Below are positions 61,484 to 64,000 of a stretch of 64,000 nucleotides of DNA, piece by piece. This stretch comes from Antennarius striatus (taxonomy: Eukaryota; Chordata; Actinopteri; Lophiiformes; Antennariidae), in the NCBI RefSeq assembly GCF_040054535.1, contig NC_090779.1:22500501-22564500 (forward strand), read 5' to 3'. The notes beneath the pieces are model-generated. The model did no database searches and was not told where the DNA came from. It saw nothing but the letters and a program-made list of their open reading frames with translations. A program made the position numbers and the translations under genes. The first letter of the stretch is position 1. Each line of letters opens with the position of its first letter.

Positions 61484-64000
<2,517 letters not shown>

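Overview
The window is animal nuclear DNA, most likely from a teleost fish. It shows short split exons with GT-AG junctions, many long CA/GT microsatellites, relics of Tc1-type and TTAA-ended transposons, and five genes whose spliced proteins resemble vertebrate families throughout. There is no sign of bacterial, phage or CRISPR content. Gene identities rest on remembered family sequences and motif matching; no search was run.

Layout, left to right. (1) 1074-4650 (+): the last eight coding exons of plexin-B2, with the C-terminal half of the cytoplasmic GAP domain and a VTDL PDZ ligand at the end. A probable long 3' UTR follows, then about 3.6 kb of intergenic DNA with a decayed Tc1-like transposase. 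(2) 11741-29634 (+): complete tubgcp6 (gamma-tubulin complex protein 6), 25 coding exons, 1942 residues. One giant exon carries a tandem peptide repeat in two length classes. (3) 39718-31467 (-): complete appl2 (BAR-PH-PTB endosomal adaptor), 21 coding exons, 665 residues, tail to tail with tubgcp6; the two poly(A) signals are 73 bp apart. (4) 43196-57500 (+): complete lamb4 (laminin beta-4), 34 coding exons, 1837 residues. It has two GC-AG introns and an unusual proline-rich plus polybasic segment before the LF domain. (5) 61484 to the right edge (+): the first four coding exons of a second laminin beta gene, lamb1, head to tail behind lamb4 with matching exon phases.

The genes do not form an operon. 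Plexin-B2 is a semaphorin receptor, GCP6 a microtubule-nucleation subunit, APPL2 an endosomal signalling adaptor, and the laminins are basement-membrane chains. Their grouping is best read as conserved vertebrate synteny: PLXNB2 and TUBGCP6 are neighbours on human 22q13, LAMB4 lies directly 5' of LAMB1 on human 7q31, and APPL2 is on human 12q23.

I see no new defence-like or mobile 'system'. The most interesting points are the recently homogenised 29-residue repeat in GCP6, the linker with two furin-type motifs in a frame-neutral exon of lamb4, the pair of GC-AG introns, a splice acceptor embedded in a TG repeat in tubgcp6, and promoter motif clusters upstream of tubgcp6 and appl2. Exon borders come from reading frame, splice consensus and similarity; reading-frame sums close for all complete genes.
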